Shown piece after piece: positions 17,623 through 25,951 of a stretch of 64,000 nucleotides of DNA (positions are counted from its first letter, which is position 1; each line of letters begins with the position of its first letter). A model generated the notes under the pieces. The model searched no databases, was not told the origin of the DNA, and saw only the letters and a program-made list of their open reading frames with translations. Where the stretch lies: the NCBI RefSeq assembly GCF_003711805.1, contig NZ_QXCP01000008.1, positions 47,311 through 111,310 of the forward strand, given 5' to 3'. Position numbers and translations under genes: made by a program. The stretch is from Brachybacterium sp. EE-P12. GTDB lineage: Bacteria > Actinomycetota > Actinomycetes > Actinomycetales > Dermabacteraceae.

Positions 17623-19148
17623 CGCTCGTCCTCCTGCGGGTCGGCGGGCCGGTCGGCGTCGGGGGCAGGGCCTGCCTCCCGATCGGCCTCGGGTCCCGGG
17701 TCCGGGGCCGGGTCGGGGTCCGGTCCCCCGGCACGGTGCGTCGGCGCACCGGCGGCGGCCCCGCTCGCGGCGGCGGCCTTCCCGGCGTCCCCGTCGGCGG
17801 TGCGGGCCCGGCGGGCGCGGCGCACGCGGGCCGCGGCCCCGGGATGGTCGACGCGGCGCAGGCCGATGAGGGTGCGCACCAGCGGCGGCGCCGCGATGAA
17901 CAGCACCACGAGCACCTGGATCACCTGCACCAGGTCCAACGGCACGCCCTGGCTGGACTCCATGAAGCGCCCGCCGGTGGAGAGCGCCGCGAACAGCAGG
18001 CCGGCCAGCACGATGCCGACGGGGCCCGAGCGGCCCAGCAGCGCGACGGTGATCGCGTCGAAGCCGATGTTCCCGGCCACGCCCTCGGTGAGCCGCTTCT
18101 CGGTGCCGAGCACGTGGACCGCTCCGGCGAGCCCCACGAGCGCGCCGGCGACGGCGAGGACGAGGAAGGAGGTGCGGGCCGGGGAGATGCCGGCGACCTG
18201 CGCGGCGCGCGGGTTCGAGCCGACGGCCCGGAAGTGGAAGCCGATCGTGGAGCGGCTCATCAGCCACCACAGCAGCACAGCGGCGCCGGCGGCGAGGATC
18301 AGCCCGGCGTGGAGGCGGAAGCCGTCGCCCAGCAGCGGGGGCAGCATCGCGTTCTCGCCGATCGAGGGCGAGGTGGGCTGGGACTGGTTCGCGCCGGTGA
18401 ACGCCTTGGTCTTCAGGGCGAAGAACAGCAGGTAGGTCGCGATCCAGTTCAGCATGATGGTGCTGATGACCTCGTTGGCGCCGAAGCGGGCCTTGAGGAA
18501 GCCGGCGATCCCGCCCCAGATCCCGCCGGCGATGACGCCGGCGACCAGGCAGGTCAGCAGGTGGATCACGACGGGCAGGTCGGCGGTGAAGCCGACGTAC
18601 CCGGCGGCCATCGCGCCGACGATCAGCTGGCCGGTGCCGCCGATGTTGAACAGGCCCGCGCGGAAGCTGACGGCCATCCCGGCGGAGGCGATGATCAGCG
18701 GGGTCGCGACGGTGAGCGTCTCGGTCAGCGGCCGCAGCCCGGCCGAGAGCGCGGGGATCAGCACGTAGGTGCCGGAGCCGCCGGCCTCGCGGACGGAGTC
18801 GGCGGCGCGGGAGTAGCCGGTGCCGTCGAAGATCGCGCCGCGGAACATCGCCCGGTACGCCTCGCTCACGGACTGCCAGATGGCGGTCAGCGCGTCGGAG
18901 GGACGGGCGAGGAAGTAGCCGAGCGTCTCGCGGACCTCCTGGTCCGCGATGACGATCAGCACGGAGCCGATGAGGAAGGCGAGCACGAAGCTCATCACGA
19001 CCACGAGCAGGTCGCCGCGCGCGATGCGCTGCAGGGCGCGGGCGAAGGCGGTCTCGGCGGTGTGCTCCGGCGGCGGCGGGGTGTCGCTGCTGCCCGCGCC
19101 GATGCCGGGGGCGGAGCCGGTCTCGGCGGCGTCGACGGTGCTCATCAT
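17619..19148 (-). CDS. Nucleoside/simple-sugar ABC transporter permease (first permease)
   Basis: 509-residue BPD_transp_2 family permease. A hydrophilic N-terminus (about 45 residues) is followed by many membrane segments, the first near residues 47-70 (LLVVVMSFVLAFLIGSVLIV). The family motif around LFNIGGTGQLIVGA lies mid-protein, and GFHFRAVGSNPRAA is the ATPase coupling loop. The C-terminal 70 residues are charged and Ala/Pro/Asp-rich, probably a cytosolic tail. The ATG-ATG start has a GGAGGGG ribosome site. The stop overlaps the next permease by 4 nt. Confidence 0.92.
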   Translation of the reverse strand: MMSTVDAAETGSAPGIGAGSSDTPPPPEHTAETAFARALQRIARGDLLVVVMSFVLAFLIGSVLIVIADQEVRETLGYFLARPSDALTAIWQSVSEAYRAMFRGAIFDGTGYSRAADSVREAGGSGTYVLIPALSAGLRPLTETLTVATPLIIASAGMAVSFRAGLFNIGGTGQLIVGAMAAGYVGFTADLPVVIHLLTCLVAGVIAGGIWGGIAGFLKARFGANEVISTIMLNWIATYLLFFALKTKAFTGANQSQPTSPSIGENAMLPPLLGDGFRLHAGLILAAGAAVLLWWLMSRSTIGFHFRAVGSNPRAAQVAGISPARTSFLVLAVAGALVGLAGAVHVLGTEKRLTEGVAGNIGFDAITVALLGRSGPVGIVLAGLLFAALSTGGRFMESSQGVPLDLVQVIQVLVVLFIAAPPLVRTLIGLRRVDHPGAAARVRRARRARTADGDAGKAAAASGAAAGAPTHRAGGPDPDPAPDPGPEADREAGPAPDADRPADPQEDER

Positions 19149-19197
19149 CGTGCGCTCCCCTCCTGCCGGGGGCTCGTGGCGGGTCGGTGGAGCGTGC

Positions 19198-20769
19198 TCA
19201 TGCGATGTCCCCTTCGTCCGCGAGCTGCGAGTCGGTGGTGCGGGCCCCGGAGGCGACGGCCTCTCGCGCCGCCTCGGCGGTGTACCCGGCCATCATCAGA
19301 CCCAGCACGTCGCGGTCCTCGTCCCCCGGCACGATGCCGAGGATGGTGCCGCGGTACATCACGGCGATGCGGTCGGCGAGCTGGGTGACCTCGTCCAGCT
19401 CGGTGGAGACGATCACGACGGGGGTGCCCTTGTCCCGCTCGTCGAGGATGCGGCGGTGGAGGAACTCGATCGAGCCGACGTCGACGCCGCGGGTGGGCTG
19501 GGAGGCGATCAGCAGGGCCAGCTCGCGGTTCAGCGCCCGGGCCATCACGACCTTCTGCTGGTTGCCGCCGGAGAGGGTGGAGACGGCGGCGGCCGAGGAG
19601 CCGGTGCGGATGTCGAACTCGGGGATCAGCCGGGCGGCGTTGTCCCGGATCGCACGCAGCCGCATCGCCAGGGCGCTGCCGAAGGGCGGCCGGTCGTGCT
19701 GGTCCAGGACCAGGTTCTCGGCGACGGAGAAGTCGGCGATCAGGGCGTCATGGGTGCGGTCCTCGGGGACGAAGCCGACGCCCGCGTCGAGGACCTGCTT
19801 GGTGCTCAGGCCTACCAGCTCGCGCCCCTCGAGCCGCGCGGAGCCGTGGACGTTCTCCTCGAGCCCGAGCAGCGCCTCGGACAGCTCCGTCTGGCCGTTG
19901 CCCTGGACGCCCGCGATGCCCAGCACCTCGCCGTGGCGCACGTCGAAGGAGACCCCGTCGAGGACCCGGGTGCCGGCGGCGTCGGTGACGCGCAGGTCGG
20001 TGACCTCGAGCGCGACCTCGCCGGGCTCCGCCTCGGCCTTGTCCTGGGCGAGGGAGACCTGGCGACCCACCATGAGGGAGGCGAGCTCGGCCTGGTCCGC
20101 GGAGGGATCGGCCTCGCCCACCACCTTCCCGCGCCGGATCACGGTGATGCGGTCGGAGACGGCCTTGACCTCGCGGAGCTTGTGGGTGATGAAGACGATC
20201 GAGGTGCCCTCGTCGCGCAGCTGGCGCATGATCGCCATGAGTTCGTCGGTCTCGTGCGGGGTGAGCACGGCGGTGGGCTCGTCGAGCACGAGCACCTCGG
20301 CGCGGTGGCTGAGCGCCTTGATGATCTCGACGCGCTGCTGCGCGCCGACGGGCAGGTCCTCGACGAGCGCGTCGGGGTCCAGCTCGAAGCCGAAGCGGGC
20401 GGAGATCTCGCGCACCAGGGTCCGCGCGGCGCCGATGTCGAGCAGTCCCCGGCGGGTCGGCTCGTGGCCGAGCACCAGGTTCTCGGCGACGGTGAAGACG
20501 GGCACGAGCATGAAGTGCTGGTGGACCATGCCGATGCCGGCGGCCATGGCGTCCCCGGGATCGGCGAAGGAGACCGGGTCGTCGTCGATGACGATCTGGC
20601 CGCCGTCGGGCCGGTACAGCCCGTACAGCACGTTCATGAGGGTCGACTTGCCGGCCCCGTTCTCGCCGAGCAGGGAGTGGATCTCCCCGGGCTGGACGAC
20701 GAGGTCGATGGCGTCGTTGGCCACGAAGCTCCCGAAGGTCTTCGTGATCCCGCGCAGTTCGAGCTTCAC
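19198..20769 (-). CDS. Nucleoside/simple-sugar ABC transporter ATP-binding protein (two nucleotide-binding domains)
   Basis: 523-residue tandem ABC ATPase. Domain 1 has GENGAGKST (Walker A, about residue 38), the divergent signature LPVGAQQRVEI, and VLVLDEPTAVL (Walker B). Domain 2 has the degenerate Walker A GVQGNGQTEL, a canonical LSGGNQQKVVMAR signature, and SQPTRGVD in place of DEPTRG, so its catalytic Glu is absent. This asymmetry is typical of sugar/nucleoside importers of this class, where only one site hydrolyses ATP. The GTG start at 20769 matches the family N-terminus (KLELRGITKTFG); the open frame upstream is not coding. Confidence 0.94.
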   Translation of the reverse strand: MKLELRGITKTFGSFVANDAIDLVVQPGEIHSLLGENGAGKSTLMNVLYGLYRPDGGQIVIDDDPVSFADPGDAMAAGIGMVHQHFMLVPVFTVAENLVLGHEPTRRGLLDIGAARTLVREISARFGFELDPDALVEDLPVGAQQRVEIIKALSHRAEVLVLDEPTAVLTPHETDELMAIMRQLRDEGTSIVFITHKLREVKAVSDRITVIRRGKVVGEADPSADQAELASLMVGRQVSLAQDKAEAEPGEVALEVTDLRVTDAAGTRVLDGVSFDVRHGEVLGIAGVQGNGQTELSEALLGLEENVHGSARLEGRELVGLSTKQVLDAGVGFVPEDRTHDALIADFSVAENLVLDQHDRPPFGSALAMRLRAIRDNAARLIPEFDIRTGSSAAAVSTLSGGNQQKVVMARALNRELALLIASQPTRGVDVGSIEFLHRRILDERDKGTPVVIVSTELDEVTQLADRIAVMYRGTILGIVPGDEDRDVLGLMMAGYTAEAAREAVASGARTTDSQLADEGDIA

Positions 20770-20818
20770 AGCACTCGCTTCCGTCGGCGCCGACCGGCTC
20801 CGGTCGGGCGGTGGGTGG

Positions 20819-20866
20819 GCACGGGGCGCGGTCCCCGCCCCGAGGGGTGGGGACCGCGTGCCGTGC
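20819..20866 (-). terminator. Strong hairpin between bmpA and the ATPase gene (attenuator-like)
   Basis: CGCGGTCCCC (20827-20836) pairs perfectly with GGGGACCGCG (20849-20858), and GCACGG/CCGTGC extends the stem across a small internal loop. It fills most of the 103-base gap behind the binding-protein gene. Such hairpins often stabilise or partly terminate the message so that the binding protein is made in excess over the membrane parts. Confidence 0.65.
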
Positions 20867-20872
20867 AGCGGG

Positions 20873-21988
20873 TCAGGCCGCCTCGGGCGAGGCGTCCGAC
20901 TCGACGGCGACCTCGCCGTCGATGATGTCCTGTCGCAGCGCGTCGACCTCGTCCTGCAGCTCCGAGGGGACCTTGTCCTCGAGGTCATGGTAGGGGGCGA
21001 GGCCCACGCCCTCGTTCTCGAGGGTGCCCACGTACGGGGTCGCGTCGAACTCGCCGCCGGAGGCGCCGGTGATGACGTCCTCGACCGCGACGGCCATCTC
21101 CTTCATCACCGAGGTGAGGATGACGGCCTGCGCATCGGGATCCGAGGAGTTGGTCTCGTAGCCGTCGGCGTCGACCCACACCACGTAGCGCCCCTCGCCC
21201 TCCTTCGCGGAGGCGAGGGTCCCGGCGCCCACGGGGCCGGCCACGGGCATGACGATGTCCGCACCCGCGTTGTAGAACTCGTCCGAGACGGCCTTGCCCT
21301 TGGACTGGTCCTCGAAGTCGCCGGTGAAGGAGCCCTCCTGGGAGTCCTTGTCCCAGCCGAGCGCCTGCACGTCGGTGTCGTGGACCTCGTTGTAGTGGGC
21401 GACGCCGTCGACGAAGCCGTCCATGAAGATGGTGACGGTGGGGATGTTCATCCCGCCGTAGGTCGCGACCTTGCCGGTCTCGGAGGTGCCCGCGGCGACG
21501 TAGCCGGCGAGGAACGCGGCCTCGGCGGTGTCGAACTCGATCGGCTTGACGTTCTCGACCTCGATCGCGTTGCCGTCGGCGTCCTGCGCGGTGGAGTCCA
21601 CGATCGCGAAGTCGGTGTCGGGGTTTGCGCTCGCGGCGCTGCCGGTGGCGGGCGCGAGCAGGAAGCCGACGGTGACGATCAGGTCGCAGCTCTGGGTGAC
21701 CAGGTTGTTGATGTTCGGCTCGAAGTCGGAGACCGCCTTGGACTCCGAGGTGGCCGTCTCGACGCCGAGATTCTCCTTCGCGGCGACGAGACCGTTGTAG
21801 CTCGACTCGTTGAAGGATTTGTCGTCGAAGCCGCCGGAGTCGGAGACCATGCAGGCCTTGTAGTCGCTCGAGCCGCCGCCGGCATCGCTGCCGCCGCCGG
21901 AGGAGGACTCCTCCGGCGCGGTGCCGCAGGCGGCGAGGGTGAGGGCCCCGGCGCCGGCGAGGGCGAGGGCGCGCGTGATGCTCTTCAT
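20873..21988 (-). CDS. BMP family ABC transporter substrate-binding lipoprotein
   Basis: 371-residue lipoprotein of the Bmp/PnrA family (purine/pyrimidine nucleoside-binding periplasmic-type proteins). The signal peptide MKSITRALALAGAGALTLAAC ends in a lipobox (LAAC) with acylated Cys at residue 21, followed by a Ser/Gly linker. The mature part contains VSDSGGFDDKSFNESSYNG, typical of the family's ligand-binding N-terminus. The ATG at 21988 gives a proper signal peptide and has a GGAGGAACC ribosome site; 33 further upstream codons would bury it. It heads the importer genes. Nucleoside binding is inferred from the family and from the linked cdd and deoA. Confidence 0.93.
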   Translation of the reverse strand: MKSITRALALAGAGALTLAACGTAPEESSSGGGSDAGGGSSDYKACMVSDSGGFDDKSFNESSYNGLVAAKENLGVETATSESKAVSDFEPNINNLVTQSCDLIVTVGFLLAPATGSAASANPDTDFAIVDSTAQDADGNAIEVENVKPIEFDTAEAAFLAGYVAAGTSETGKVATYGGMNIPTVTIFMDGFVDGVAHYNEVHDTDVQALGWDKDSQEGSFTGDFEDQSKGKAVSDEFYNAGADIVMPVAGPVGAGTLASAKEGEGRYVVWVDADGYETNSSDPDAQAVILTSVMKEMAVAVEDVITGASGGEFDATPYVGTLENEGVGLAPYHDLEDKVPSELQDEVDALRQDIIDGEVAVESDASPEAA

Positions 21989-22042
21989 GGATGGTTCCTC
22001 CGGTGGGGATGCGGGGTCCGGGAGCGCCCCGGGGGTTCCGTG

Positions 22043-22076
22043 ACGACGTCGCTGTCGTCGTGCGCTCAGGACATTA
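22043..22076 (-). promoter_or_regulatory. Candidate promoter and operator upstream of bmpA
   Basis: On the minus strand TAATGT (plus 22071-22076) could be a -10 element. Just downstream of it, ACGACG-N7-CGTCGT (22043-22061) is an inverted repeat placed where a repressor would block transcription of the importer. I see no convincing -35. Both are pattern-level calls. Confidence 0.3.
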
Positions 22077-22212
22077 GCCCCGCGCATGGCGCGAGGGGCG
22101 GGTTCCGTCCCAGATCGTGGAAACCGTTATGAAATCGACGCGGAGGTGGCGTACAAGGGTCGGCCAGGCGCGGGGCCGCGGCGGCCGCTCGGCGCCGGCG
22201 CCGGGCGGAGGC

Positions 22213-23454
22213 TCAGGCGTCGGCGAGGTCCCGTTGCACGCAGGCGGCGGCGAGCACGCTCGCCCCGATCCCGATGGCGCGCTCGTCGATCATGAGGTCT
22301 CCCATGTGGAGGTCGTAGGTGCGTCCGCCCGGGGTCCGGGTGCCGAGGCGGGCCAGGGCGCCGGGCACCTTCTCGAGGTACCAGGCGAAGTCCTCGCCGC
22401 CGAGGGACTGTGCGGTGGGGTCGAGGTTCTCGTGCCCGAGCACGCCGCGCACGGCCGCGGCCAGCACCTCGACACTCGCGGGGCTGTTCGAGACCGGCGG
22501 CACGCCGCGGTCGTGGGTGACCCGGGCCTCCACGCCCCAGGGCCGCACGAGGTCGGCGAGGACCTCCTCGAGCAGCTGCTCGGCGCGGTCCCAGGCCTCG
22601 TGGTCCAGGCAGCGCAGGGTGCCCTCGAGGGTGCCGGCGCTCGGGATCGCGTTGAAGGCGGAGCCGGCGTGGATCGCGCCCCAGGTGAGGTTCACGCCGG
22701 AGCGCGGGTCCATGCGGCGGGTGAGCGCGGCGGGCAGCTGCGTGGCGATCGAGCCGAGCGCGTAGACGAGATCCTGGGTGAGGTGGGGGCGGGAGGTGTG
22801 GCCTCCGGCGCCGCGCACCTGGATCCGCACCGGATCGGTCGCGGAGGTGATCGGTCCGGACTTCAGCCCCACATGGCCCACGTCCACGCCCGGATCGCAG
22901 TGCAGGGCGAGGATCGAGTCGACGCCGTCCAGGACGTCCTGGCCGATCAGCTCGAGCGCCCCGCAGGGGTGCATCTCCTCGGCGGGCTGGAACACCAGGC
23001 GCACCCCGCGTCGCAGCGCGCCCTCGTCGGCCACGCGCACCAGCGCGGTCGCGGCACCGAGCACGGCGCTCATGTGCACGTCGTGGCCGCAGGCGTGGGA
23101 GACGCCCTCGACCGTGGAGCGGTACGGGACGGTGCTGAGCTCGGGGATGCCGAGCGCGTCCATGTCCGCGCGTAGGCCCATCAGCTCCAGGGACGGGTCG
23201 GCGCCGGGGATGTCGCAGATCAGACCCGTGCCCGCCATCCGTCGCGGGGCCAGGCCCAGCTCAGCGAGCTGCTGGGCGATGAAGTCGGTGGTCGCGTGCT
23301 CCTCGTGGGAGAGCTCGGGGTGGCGGTGGAGATGGCGGCGCACGTCCCGCAGCGCCGTCGCCCGCTCGGCGACGGTGCGGGCGATCAGGCCCTCCGGTCC
23401 GAGCATCGCCCGCTGCCGCGAGGCCTCCGACAGCACCTGCTGAGACTGCTCCAC
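22213..23454 (-). CDS. M20 family amidohydrolase/metallopeptidase
   Basis: 413-residue M20D-type enzyme (hippurate hydrolase/IAA-amino acid hydrolase class) that cleaves N-acyl amino acids or peptides with two metal ions. Metal ligands are visible in RADMDALG (Asp), HACGHDVHMS near residue 120, and FQPAEE (catalytic Glu-Glu) near residue 155; the last ligand lies in GGEDFAWY near residue 365. No signal peptide. The start is GTG with GGGAG upstream. No operon partner is obvious: it lies between the importer genes and manC with gaps on both sides. The substrate is unknown. Confidence 0.9.
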   Translation of the reverse strand: MEQSQQVLSEASRQRAMLGPEGLIARTVAERATALRDVRRHLHRHPELSHEEHATTDFIAQQLAELGLAPRRMAGTGLICDIPGADPSLELMGLRADMDALGIPELSTVPYRSTVEGVSHACGHDVHMSAVLGAATALVRVADEGALRRGVRLVFQPAEEMHPCGALELIGQDVLDGVDSILALHCDPGVDVGHVGLKSGPITSATDPVRIQVRGAGGHTSRPHLTQDLVYALGSIATQLPAALTRRMDPRSGVNLTWGAIHAGSAFNAIPSAGTLEGTLRCLDHEAWDRAEQLLEEVLADLVRPWGVEARVTHDRGVPPVSNSPASVEVLAAAVRGVLGHENLDPTAQSLGGEDFAWYLEKVPGALARLGTRTPGGRTYDLHMGDLMIDERAIGIGASVLAAACVQRDLADA

Positions 23455-23565
23455 GCGTCCGCTCCCGTCCTGGGTGTCCTGGTCCCGGACGCTCTCGTCC
23501 GGGACGTGCTGATCGGCCCGACGGGCCGGAGTGCGCGCCGCTCGCGACGGGCCGGCGGCGCGGGG

Positions 23566-24759
23566 TCAGCGCAGCCGGTCCAGGCCCTGCGCGTCGAGAC
23601 GGTCGACGAGGTGCTGGAGGGCCTGCGCCTGCTCGTCGGCGAGCACCAGCAGCGCGTCCTCGGTGTCCACGATGCTGACGCCCTGCAGCCCGAGCAGGGC
23701 GATGTGGCGATCCGTCGCACCGTACACCGTGGCCCGGGAGGCGTGCGCATCGACGCTCGCGCTTCCCACCACGTGGACCTCGGTGCCGTCCTCGCCGCGC
23801 AGCACCCGCCCCTCGCGGTCCCGCAGCCGGCGGGCGAGCGCGGCGAAGTCGCCGACGTCGTCCCAGCCGAACTCCGCCGGCACCATCGCGACCCTCCCCT
23901 GGGCGGCCAGCGGCTCGGCGAGCGCGTGGTCGATCGCGATCGCGGTCATCGTGGGCCAGACCCTCTCCAGCACCTGCTGCGCCTCGTCGGTGCCGTGCGC
24001 GGCGGCGATCTCCCGCACCCCGGCGGCGAGGGCGGGGATCTGTGCGGCGAGCTCGTCGAGCAGCACGTTCGCGCGCACGACGAACATCCCGGCGTTCCAG
24101 CGCATCCCGGCGGCGATGAACTCCTCGGCCCGCTCCCGATCGGGCTTCTCGACGAAGCGCGCGACGGGCTCGACGCCGACGGCGCGCAGCCGTCCGGCGA
24201 GCGCGGCATCCGCGGGCGCGTCGTCGGCGGGTGCGTCGTCAGCGGGTGCGTCGTCTGCGGATGCGCCCGCCGCCTGGATGTAGCCGAAGGCGGTGGACGG
24301 GCAGGTGGGGGTGATCCCGAGGGTGACCAGCAGCCCGAGCTCGGCGGCGTCGCGTGCGGCGGTGACCGCGCGGGCGAAGGCGGCCTCGTCCTTGATCAGG
24401 TGGTCGGCGGCGAAGGCGCCGATCACGGCGTCCGGCTCCTCCCGCTCGACGAGCGCCGCGGCGAGCGCGATCGCGGGCATGGAGTTGCGGGCCGACGGCT
24501 CGGCCAGCACCCGCACGGCGCCGCTGGCCTCGTGGTCACCCAGCTGCTCGCGCACCGCGGCGGCGTGGGCGCGGCCGGTCACCACGATCGGCGGTCGGTC
24601 CGCGAGCGGGGCGAGGCGGTCGAGCGTGAGCTGCAGCAGCGAGCGACCCTCCCCCGTGAGGTCCAGCAGGAACTTCGGCCGGTCGCGGCGTGAGAGCGGC
24701 CACAGTCTGGTGCCGGAGCCTCCGGCGGGGATCACGGGGATGAAGGGGGCCTCAGGCAT
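23566..24759 (-). CDS. manC: Mannose-1-phosphate guanylyltransferase
   Basis: 397-residue nucleotidyltransferase making GDP-mannose from mannose-1-phosphate and GTP for glycans and mannolipids. The signature VIPAGGSGTRLWPLSRRDRPK opens the protein; later FVEKPD and WNAGMF mark the sugar site, and EFGWDDVGDFAAL the metal site. There is no C-terminal isomerase domain. Residues about 168-184 are an unusual acidic tandem insert (three copies of ADDAP) encoded by 15-base repeats, located just after FGYIQ. The ATG at 24759 is six bases after TACGCT, so the message may be leaderless. Confidence 0.92.
   Translation of the reverse strand: MPEAPFIPVIPAGGSGTRLWPLSRRDRPKFLLDLTGEGRSLLQLTLDRLAPLADRPPIVVTGRAHAAAVREQLGDHEASGAVRVLAEPSARNSMPAIALAAALVEREEPDAVIGAFAADHLIKDEAAFARAVTAARDAAELGLLVTLGITPTCPSTAFGYIQAAGASADDAPADDAPADDAPADAALAGRLRAVGVEPVARFVEKPDRERAEEFIAAGMRWNAGMFVVRANVLLDELAAQIPALAAGVREIAAAHGTDEAQQVLERVWPTMTAIAIDHALAEPLAAQGRVAMVPAEFGWDDVGDFAALARRLRDREGRVLRGEDGTEVHVVGSASVDAHASRATVYGATDRHIALLGLQGVSIVDTEDALLVLADEQAQALQHLVDRLDAQGLDRLR
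24212..24256. repeat. Three tandem 15-base repeats inside manC
   Basis: Units GCGGGYGCGTCGTCN at 24212, 24227 and 24242 differ at only two positions and encode three copies of Ala-Asp-Asp-Ala-Pro in manC. A fourth, partial unit follows at 24257. Confidence 0.85.
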
Positions 24760-24765
24760 GAGCCC

Positions 24766-24771
24766 AGCGTA
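24766..24771 (-). promoter_or_regulatory. -10 element (TACGCT) of a probable leaderless manC transcript
   Basis: On the minus strand TACGCT is followed by six bases and the manC ATG, with no ribosome site between. Confidence 0.5.
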
Positions 24772-24846
24772 TCCAGCCCTCACGACCCCTCCTCGACGCG
24801 TCCGAGGCCCGGGTCGGAGCGGGTCACCCCGCCTCCTGCCTGGTGC

Positions 24847-24852
24847 TACGCT
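24847..24852 (+). promoter_or_regulatory. Candidate -10 element (TACGCT) for the sdh operon
   Basis: TACGCT lies about 175 bases before the sdhC GTG, in the 268-base gap divergent to manC. It would leave a long GC-rich leader of about 170 bases in which I recognise no known riboswitch. Confidence 0.3.
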
Positions 24853-25027
24853 GACGATGCCCCTGTCGGGGGCGATGATGATGTCGCCGTGTCGCGAAAC
24901 GGCCTCCCGTGAGGTGGCCCAGCGCTGCGACGACCCCGGGGGCCTCGGCCCTCCGAGGTCCCGCGCCACGCGCCGCGGAGCACCGTCCCAGCTCCCGGCG
25001 ACACCTCGACGCTTCTGGAGGAACTCC

Positions 25028-25405
25028 GTGGCTTCCGCCCAATCCGGGACGCTCTATCGCGGACGCGAGGGCATGTGGTCCTGGGTCGCCCACCGCATCT
25101 CAGGAATGGCGATCTTCCTGTTCCTGCTCGTGCACGTCCTGGACACCGCGCTCGTGCGCGTCTCGCCCGAGGCGTACAACGAGGTCATCGGCCACTACAA
25201 GACCGTCGTCTTCGGCCTCGGCGAGGTCGCCCTGGTCGGCGCCGTGATCTTCCACGCCCTCAACGGCCTGCGCATCATCCTCGTGGACTTCTGGTCGAAG
25301 GGCACCACGCATCAGCGGAAGCTCTTCTGGGGCGTCGTGATCGTGTGGGCCGTCCTGATGGCCGGCTTCCTCCCCCGTCACCTCATGCACATGTTCGGAG
25401 CGTGA
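25028..25405 (+). CDS. sdhC: Succinate dehydrogenase cytochrome b556 subunit
   Basis: 125-residue membrane anchor of complex II. The N-terminal WVAHRISGMAIFLFLLVHVLD has the conserved HRxSG quinone-site motif and starts the first of three membrane helices; the later VGAVIFHALNGLR carries the heme-ligand type His. The GTG at 25028 follows GGAGG; the longer open frame upstream has no membrane-anchor sequence. It begins the sdhCDAB order and precedes sdhD with almost no gap. Confidence 0.93.
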   Translation: MASAQSGTLYRGREGMWSWVAHRISGMAIFLFLLVHVLDTALVRVSPEAYNEVIGHYKTVVFGLGEVALVGAVIFHALNGLRIILVDFWSKGTTHQRKLFWGVVIVWAVLMAGFLPRHLMHMFGA

Positions 25406-25410
25406 TCGCG

Positions 25411-25866
25411 ATGTCGACCTCCACCACCTCGATCCCGGATCCCACCACCCGCTACCGCCGCACCGGCCAGCGCGGCCTGAACGCCGAGATGCTCTCGTGG
25501 ATGTTCATGCGCGGCTCGGGCGCGCTGCTCGTGATCCTCGTCTTCGGTCATCTCTTCGTGAACCTGTGGCTCGGCGACGGCGTCAAGGGCATCGACTTCG
25601 CCTTCGTCGGCGGCAAGTGGGCCTCCCCCTTCTGGCAGGTCTGGGACCTGCTGATGCTCTGGCTCGGCCTCATCCACGGCGGCAACGGCGTGCGCACGAT
25701 CATCAACGACTACGCCCGCGGCGACCGCACGCGCATGGTCCTCAAGGCGCTGCTGTACTTCGCGGTGGTCGTCACGATCGTGCTGGGCACGCTGGTGATC
25801 TTCACCTTCGACCCCTGCCCCGTCGGCGCCGAGCCGAGCCTGCTGCCCTCCTTCTGCGAGGGCTGA
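25411..25866 (+). CDS. sdhD: Succinate dehydrogenase hydrophobic membrane anchor subunit
   Basis: 151-residue protein with three membrane helices (about residues 35-55, 75-95 and 110-132). The His in LGLIHGGNGVRTIINDY fits the heme/quinone anchor region. I use the ATG at 25411; a GTG at 25402 that overlaps the sdhC stop would add three residues. The C-terminus carries two Cys (FDPCPVG and SFCEG). It acts with SdhC to bind heme b and menaquinone and to anchor the SdhAB heads. Confidence 0.92.
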   Translation: MSTSTTSIPDPTTRYRRTGQRGLNAEMLSWMFMRGSGALLVILVFGHLFVNLWLGDGVKGIDFAFVGGKWASPFWQVWDLLMLWLGLIHGGNGVRTIINDYARGDRTRMVLKALLYFAVVVTIVLGTLVIFTFDPCPVGAEPSLLPSFCEG

Positions 25867-25872
25867 CGCCCC

Positions 25873-25898
25873 GGGGCGGCCGGCGATCCGGCCGCCCC
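25873..25898 (+). terminator. Perfect hairpin between sdhD and sdhA
   Basis: GGGGCGGCCGG-CGAT-CCGGCCGCCCC is an 11-bp perfect stem with a 4-base loop, followed by a pyrimidine tract, in the 85-base gap inside the operon. It may act as an RNA-processing or partial-termination site balancing anchor and catalytic subunits. Confidence 0.6.
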
Positions 25899-25951
25899 TC
25901 CCCTTCTCCCCAGCACTTCACGGTCTTCCCGGAACGGAGCAGTCACCCGAC

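Noticed and set aside
24212..24256. A CRISPR or other array in manC
   Set aside because: Only three 15-base units with no spacers, in frame with the protein; this is a coding microrepeat. No CRISPR array, insertion sequence or prophage gene was seen anywhere in the window.
24853..25027. A riboswitch or small RNA in the sdhC leader
   Set aside because: The region is GC-rich with only weak pairings, and nothing matches a known class that I can recognise.
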